From Acidobacteriota bacterium (GTDB taxonomy: Bacteria; Acidobacteriota; Thermoanaerobaculia; Multivoradales; JAHEKO01), in contig JAOTZA010000116.1 in NCBI GenBank assembly GCA_029861655.1, positions 1 to 9,662 of the forward strand: a stretch of 9,662 nucleotides of DNA. The letters run 5' to 3'. Positions 6,942 through 9,662 of the stretch are shown piece after piece. The position numbers and the translations under genes were made by a program. The notes below the pieces were generated by a model. It saw only the letters and a list, made by a program, of their open reading frames with translations. It had not been told where the DNA came from and did no database searches. Positions within the stretch are counted from its first letter, which is position 1. Each line of letters starts with the position of its first letter.

Positions 6942-7936
6942 GCTCCAAAGCCACCGTCGCCGCGCCCTCGAACATAGCCTTTGTCAAGTACTGGGGAACA
7001 AGAGACGAAGCACGAACGATTCCCTACAACCCCTCGATCTCGATGACCCTGACCCACTGCGTTTCCACGTGCACGGTCGAATACCGGGCGGAGGGTTACG
7101 ACGCCGATGAGGTCCTTTTGCGGAACGAAAGCGGGAGTTTTGGGGCTGCCCCGGAAGACTTCGCGCGTGGTGTGTTCCGCCATTTGGCCCGCCTCAAGGA
7201 ATGGGCCGGCGTAAAAGGCTCCTTTCGGGTCGCGACCCAGAACAGCTTCCCGACCGGCGCTGGTATGGCTTCGTCGGCTTCAGGGTTTGCCGCGCTGGCG
7301 CTGGCGACGGCAGCGGCTCTCGGTCGGCAGGTGGACGGCGCCGAAGCCAGCCGGCTCGCCATCCTCTCGGGCTCCGGATCGGCCGCCCGCTCGGTTCTGG
7401 GTGGATATGTGGAGTGGCCCCCGCCAAACGATACCGCCGCGTGGCAGATCGCCCCGCCGGAGCACTGGGATCTGCGTGACGTAGTGGCGGTGGTGGACTC
7501 CTCGCCAAAAGAGATCTCTTCGCGAGAGGGGCACCGGAGAGCTCCGACGAGTCCGTACTGGGATCGCCGTCTAGAGGCGCTTCCCGAGCGGTTGGAGAGC
7601 GTGCGTCGAGCTCTGGCCGAACGGGAATTCGATGCTCTTGGCGCGGTCCTCGAGGAAGAAGCGGTCGATCTTCACCTGATCGCGATGTCGTCGCGACCAC
7701 CGATCTTCTATTGGACTGCGGGCACCCTGGAGGTCTTGAGACGGGTCCGCGAGTTGCGCGAAGAGGGAGTTGCCGCCTATGCCACCATCGACGCCGGACC
7801 GAACGTACATCTGATCGCGAAGCCGGACGCTGAGCGAAGACTGGTCTCTGCGCTCGAGGACTCGGCGTATGTCCAGTCGGTGATCGTGGACCGGGTAGGT
7901 GCGGGCCCCCGGACGCTGACGGAGCACCTGGTCTGA
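6938..7936 (+). CDS. mvaD: Mevalonate-phosphate decarboxylase (probable mevalonate 5-phosphate decarboxylase)
   Basis: This GHMP-fold enzyme phosphorylates the tertiary hydroxyl and decarboxylates. Its usual substrate is mevalonate diphosphate (giving IPP), or mevalonate 5-phosphate (giving isopentenyl phosphate) in the alternative pathway. The 332-residue protein aligns along the whole family: NIAFVKYWGTRDE at 12-24, NPSISMTL at 31-38, NSFPTGAGMASSASGFAAL at 102-120, SGSGSAARSVLGGY at 144-157 (Ser146, Ser148, Arg151), Arg196 in ISSREGH, PPIFYW, and IDAGPN with catalytic Asp285. Lys17 is kept, but the next lysine of KYWGK is Thr21; in staphylococcal enzymes that lysine (Lys21) lies at the substrate diphosphate, from memory. 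Together with the adjoining IPK and absence of phosphomevalonate kinase, this favours the monophosphate as substrate (inference). The ATG start has CGAGGA seven bases upstream. Confidence 0.88.
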   Translation: MSSKATVAAPSNIAFVKYWGTRDEARTIPYNPSISMTLTHCVSTCTVEYRAEGYDADEVLLRNESGSFGAAPEDFARGVFRHLARLKEWAGVKGSFRVATQNSFPTGAGMASSASGFAALALATAAALGRQVDGAEASRLAILSGSGSAARSVLGGYVEWPPPNDTAAWQIAPPEHWDLRDVVAVVDSSPKEISSREGHRRAPTSPYWDRRLEALPERLESVRRALAEREFDALGAVLEEEAVDLHLIAMSSRPPIFYWTAGTLEVLRRVRELREEGVAAYATIDAGPNVHLIAKPDAERRLVSALEDSAYVQSVIVDRVGAGPRTLTEHLV

Positions 7937-8763
7937 TGGACGCAAGGGGTGTGCTGCTGGTCAAGTGGGGCGGCAGCCTGATCACCGACAAGCGCACGCC
8001 AGGGAGTCCGTGTCCCGAGGTCATCGAGCGGCTTGCCGGAGAGATCGCTGGAATCGCAGCCCAACGGCCGGGTGGCGTGGTCCTGGGCCACGGCAGCGGA
8101 TCGTTTGGCCATGTGGCGGCGAGTCGCCACGGGACCGCCGAAGGGATCGGCAGGGGAACCGAGCGCCAGGATCAGCTCAAGGGGCTGTGTGAGACGCAGG
8201 ACCAGGCGGCGCAGCTTCATCGGTTGGTGATGAAAGCCTTAGGTGTCGCGGGTGTCCCGGCGTTCTCGATCGTGGCGAGCAGCGCCATGACGGCGGGCTC
8301 CGGAGAAAGTGCTTCGATCCATCTGGATCCCTTGGCGCGAGCACTCGACCTCGGACTCCTGCCGGTGATCTATGGTGACGTTGTGCTGGATCGGGATCGA
8401 GGCAGCTCGATCTTTTCGACCGAGAAACTCTTCCTGATTCTCGCCAACGAGCTTCCCGCTCGAGGCCACCGGGTCCAACAGGCGTTTTGGCTCGGGGAGA
8501 CCGACGGGATTCACGATCGAGAAGGTCGGAGGATTCCGACGATCGAGCGTGGAGAGTCCGGCTCGGCGCTCGACGCCGCCGGCGCGTCCGGTGGTACCGA
8601 TGTCACCGGAGGGATGCAACACCGGCTGACGATGACGTTGGAGCTCGCAAGCCTGGGTGTGGAGTCTTGGATTCTCGACGGGCGGACGCCCGGTGTTCTC
8701 GGCGATGCGGTCGGTGGGAGACTCGACGAGTCCGAGGGGACCCGGGTCGTGGCCGGCGCCTGA
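7936..8763 (+). CDS. ipk: Isopentenyl phosphate kinase
   Basis: It phosphorylates isopentenyl phosphate to IPP with ATP and belongs to the amino acid kinase fold. The 275-residue length is normal for IPK. Visible features are LLVKWGGSLITDK at 7-19 (nucleotide-binding Lys10 and Gly-rich turn), GHGSGSFGH at 51-59 with His59 at the place of the substrate-phosphate-binding His that distinguishes IPK from other amino acid kinases, VIYGDVVLD at 144-152, ETDGIHDREG at 188-197, and GTDVTGGM at 220-227. The segment after GDVVLD reads SIFSTEKLF (158-166), where archaeal enzymes usually have an SGDD-type motif. Its ATG shares one base with the decarboxylase stop, and GGAG lies 11 bases upstream. This coupling suggests the two enzymes work in sequence. 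Fosfomycin-type kinases and glutamate 5-kinase share the fold but lack this GSFGH context. Confidence 0.92.
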   Translation: MDARGVLLVKWGGSLITDKRTPGSPCPEVIERLAGEIAGIAAQRPGGVVLGHGSGSFGHVAASRHGTAEGIGRGTERQDQLKGLCETQDQAAQLHRLVMKALGVAGVPAFSIVASSAMTAGSGESASIHLDPLARALDLGLLPVIYGDVVLDRDRGSSIFSTEKLFLILANELPARGHRVQQAFWLGETDGIHDREGRRIPTIERGESGSALDAAGASGGTDVTGGMQHRLTMTLELASLGVESWILDGRTPGVLGDAVGGRLDESEGTRVVAGA

Positions 8764-8768
8764 GGCCC

Positions 8769-8777
8769 TGCTAGGAT
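8769..8777 (+). promoter_or_regulatory. Candidate extended -10 before the squalene/phytoene synthase gene
   Basis: TGCTAGGAT fits TGnTAnnnT and lies in the 50-base gap after the IPK stop, 36 bases before the ATG at 8814. No clear -35 is seen. It could give the last gene its own transcript in addition to read-through from the operon. The evidence is a short pattern only. Confidence 0.25.
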
Positions 8778-8784
8778 CGCTCGA

Positions 8785-8800
8785 TCGGCGGTGTTGCCGA
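8785..8800 (+). other. Small inverted repeat between ipk and the synthase gene
   Basis: TCGGC and GCCGA flank a six-base loop (GGTGTT). A G-T pair could extend the 5-bp stem. No T-run follows, so it is unlikely to be a terminator. It could influence translation of the next gene, or be chance. Confidence 0.2.
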
Positions 8801-8813
8801 AACGAGTCGGAGA

Positions 8814-9662
8814 ATGCAGTCTTCAAAGAACCCAGGTGTCCACGATTGGCGCGACTCCGACTCCCGGTTGCAGGAGCTTCTGGTCAAGACCAGCCGGACC
8901 TTTGCGCTGGCCATCCCTCAGTTGCCTCAGCCCACGCGGCGCGAGGTGACGATCGCCTACTTGCTTTTCCGTATCGCCGATACACTCGAAGACGCCAGCA
9001 TTCTGTGGACTCGATCGCAACAGCACGCCGCACTCGATCATTTCGACGATCTCATGCTCGAGCCGTGTCTCGACCGAGCCCGTGAGCTGGCCGCACGCTG
9101 GCAAGCCGATCCACCCAGCGAACACCCCGGTTACACGGAGCTGCTGGCCGAGACGCCCTTTGTGATCGAGTCGTTTCTGGGTCTGTCACCCGAGGCGCAG
9201 GATTCGATTGCGGGTCACAGCCGCAGGACCGCTCAGCAAATGGCTGACTTTGTGACCAAGACCGCGGGTGGTGTCTTGCGCCTCGAAGATATCGACGATC
9301 TGCGCCAGTACTGCTATGCGGTGGCTGGAATCGTTGGCGAGATGCTGACGGATCTTTTTCTTCTTGGGAGCTACGAACTGGCGCCGGTGGCGGACTATCT
9401 GAGGGCGAGGGCAGTCGCCTTTGGCGAGGGTTTACAGCTTGTCAACATCCTCAAGGATTCCGATTCGGATGCTGTCGAAGGAAGAAACTATCTCCCCGCC
9501 GGTGTGTCGCGCGACGACGTCTTTGCGCTGGCGCGATCCGACCTCGAGGCCGCAACCGAGTACTCGCTTACCCTACAGCAAGCGGGCGGACCCGACGGGG
9601 TGGTGGCGTTCACCGCCCTACCCGTGGAGCTGGCCTGGGCGACCCTCGAGAAGGTCGAGCGC
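8814..9662 (+). CDS. Squalene/phytoene synthase family protein, C-terminus missing (squalene synthase favoured)
   Basis: This head-to-head prenyl synthase joins two FPP (to squalene) or two GGPP (to phytoene). The 283 codons present run open to the window edge. Motifs: KTSRTFALAIPQL at 25-37, first Asp motif DTLED at 56-60 in AYLLFRIADTLED, MADFV followed by YCYAVAGIVGEMLTDLF, and the second motif LQLVNILKDSDSDAVEGRNYLP from 207, with DSDSD at 215-219. The order 'MAxF...YCxxVAGxVGxxLTxLF' resembles eukaryote-type squalene synthase more than CrtB, while NILKD...GRNYLP is shared by both, so squalene is favoured but not certain. ATG 8814 is the first start after an in-frame TAG at 8772. The only purine tract (CGGAGA) is almost against it, so initiation looks weak. 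It lies 50 bases after ipk. Confidence 0.88.
   Translation, partial: MQSSKNPGVHDWRDSDSRLQELLVKTSRTFALAIPQLPQPTRREVTIAYLLFRIADTLEDASILWTRSQQHAALDHFDDLMLEPCLDRARELAARWQADPPSEHPGYTELLAETPFVIESFLGLSPEAQDSIAGHSRRTAQQMADFVTKTAGGVLRLEDIDDLRQYCYAVAGIVGEMLTDLFLLGSYELAPVADYLRARAVAFGEGLQLVNILKDSDSDAVEGRNYLPAGVSRDDVFALARSDLEAATEYSLTLQQAGGPDGVVAFTALPVELAWATLEKVER

Larger units (their letters stand above)
2310..8763 (+). other. Six-gene isoprenoid operon with overlapping reading frames
   Basis: Polyprenyl synthase, fni, HMG-CoA reductase, mevalonate kinase, decarboxylase and IPK follow each other with four-base overlaps (TTGA at 3410, GTGA at 4483, TTGA at 5769, ATGA at 6938) and a one-base overlap (TGATG at 7934-7938). 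Such overlaps make co-transcription and translational coupling very likely. The products run from HMG-CoA to a prenyl diphosphate except for phosphomevalonate kinase, which is absent and which the decarboxylase-IPK pair would make unnecessary. The squalene/phytoene synthase gene at 8814 may be a seventh member. Confidence 0.85.

Noticed and set aside
7194..8024. A 276-codon minus-strand open frame across the decarboxylase and IPK genes
   Set aside because: Its composition is Arg/Pro/Ser-rich, typical of an off-frame reading of GC-rich sequence, and it opposes clear family matches.
1..9662. CRISPR arrays, tRNA or rRNA genes, insertion sequences
   Set aside because: No regularly spaced repeats, RNA gene signatures, transposase frames or terminal inverted repeats were seen, and nearly all bases are accounted for by the eight protein genes.

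Overview
The window is high-GC bacterial DNA (about 60-65% G+C by eye) holding eight protein genes and almost no spare sequence. Its core, 2310-8763, is a tightly packed plus-strand isoprenoid operon: a short-chain polyprenyl diphosphate synthase, type 2 isopentenyl-diphosphate isomerase (fni), class I HMG-CoA reductase, mevalonate kinase, a mevalonate-(di)phosphate decarboxylase and isopentenyl phosphate kinase (IPK). Each gene overlaps the next by four bases, or by one base at the last junction. After a 50-base gap comes a squalene/phytoene synthase family gene that runs off the right edge.

The enzyme set is the main point of interest. There is a mevalonate kinase and a decarboxylase but no recognisable phosphomevalonate kinase; an IPK follows the decarboxylase instead. 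This is the gene content expected of the 'alternative' mevalonate route: mevalonate, then mevalonate 5-phosphate, then isopentenyl phosphate by decarboxylation, then IPP by IPK. That route is known from haloarchaea and from the Chloroflexi bacterium Roseiflexus. The decarboxylase has Thr21 in place of the second lysine of the usual KYWGK motif, which is consistent with a substrate that lacks the beta-phosphate. Fni then makes DMAPP, the prenyl synthase makes FPP and/or GGPP, and the last enzyme probably joins two of these head to head (squalene is favoured). HMG-CoA synthase is not in the window.

Left of the operon are two divergent genes for exported proteins. A partial minus-strand gene (585 to the left edge) encodes a signal-peptide protein with a TPR-like helix pair. 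A plus-strand gene (663-2141) encodes an exported alkaline-phosphatase-superfamily hydrolase. The three genes that begin transcription units here (starts at 585 minus, 663 plus and 2310 plus) lack convincing Shine-Dalgarno sites. Each instead has a -10-like TAnnnT hexamer only 6-7 bases before its start codon, the spacing expected of leaderless mRNAs. Genes inside the operon mostly do have purine-rich ribosome sites, so the two modes of initiation appear to be mixed.

The organism cannot be named from this sequence. High GC, a mevalonate rather than MEP operon, class I HMG-CoA reductase and a linked squalene-type synthase would fit a deltaproteobacterial/Myxococcota-like or another environmental high-GC lineage, with low confidence. 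No RNA genes, mobile elements, CRISPR arrays or frameshifts were seen.
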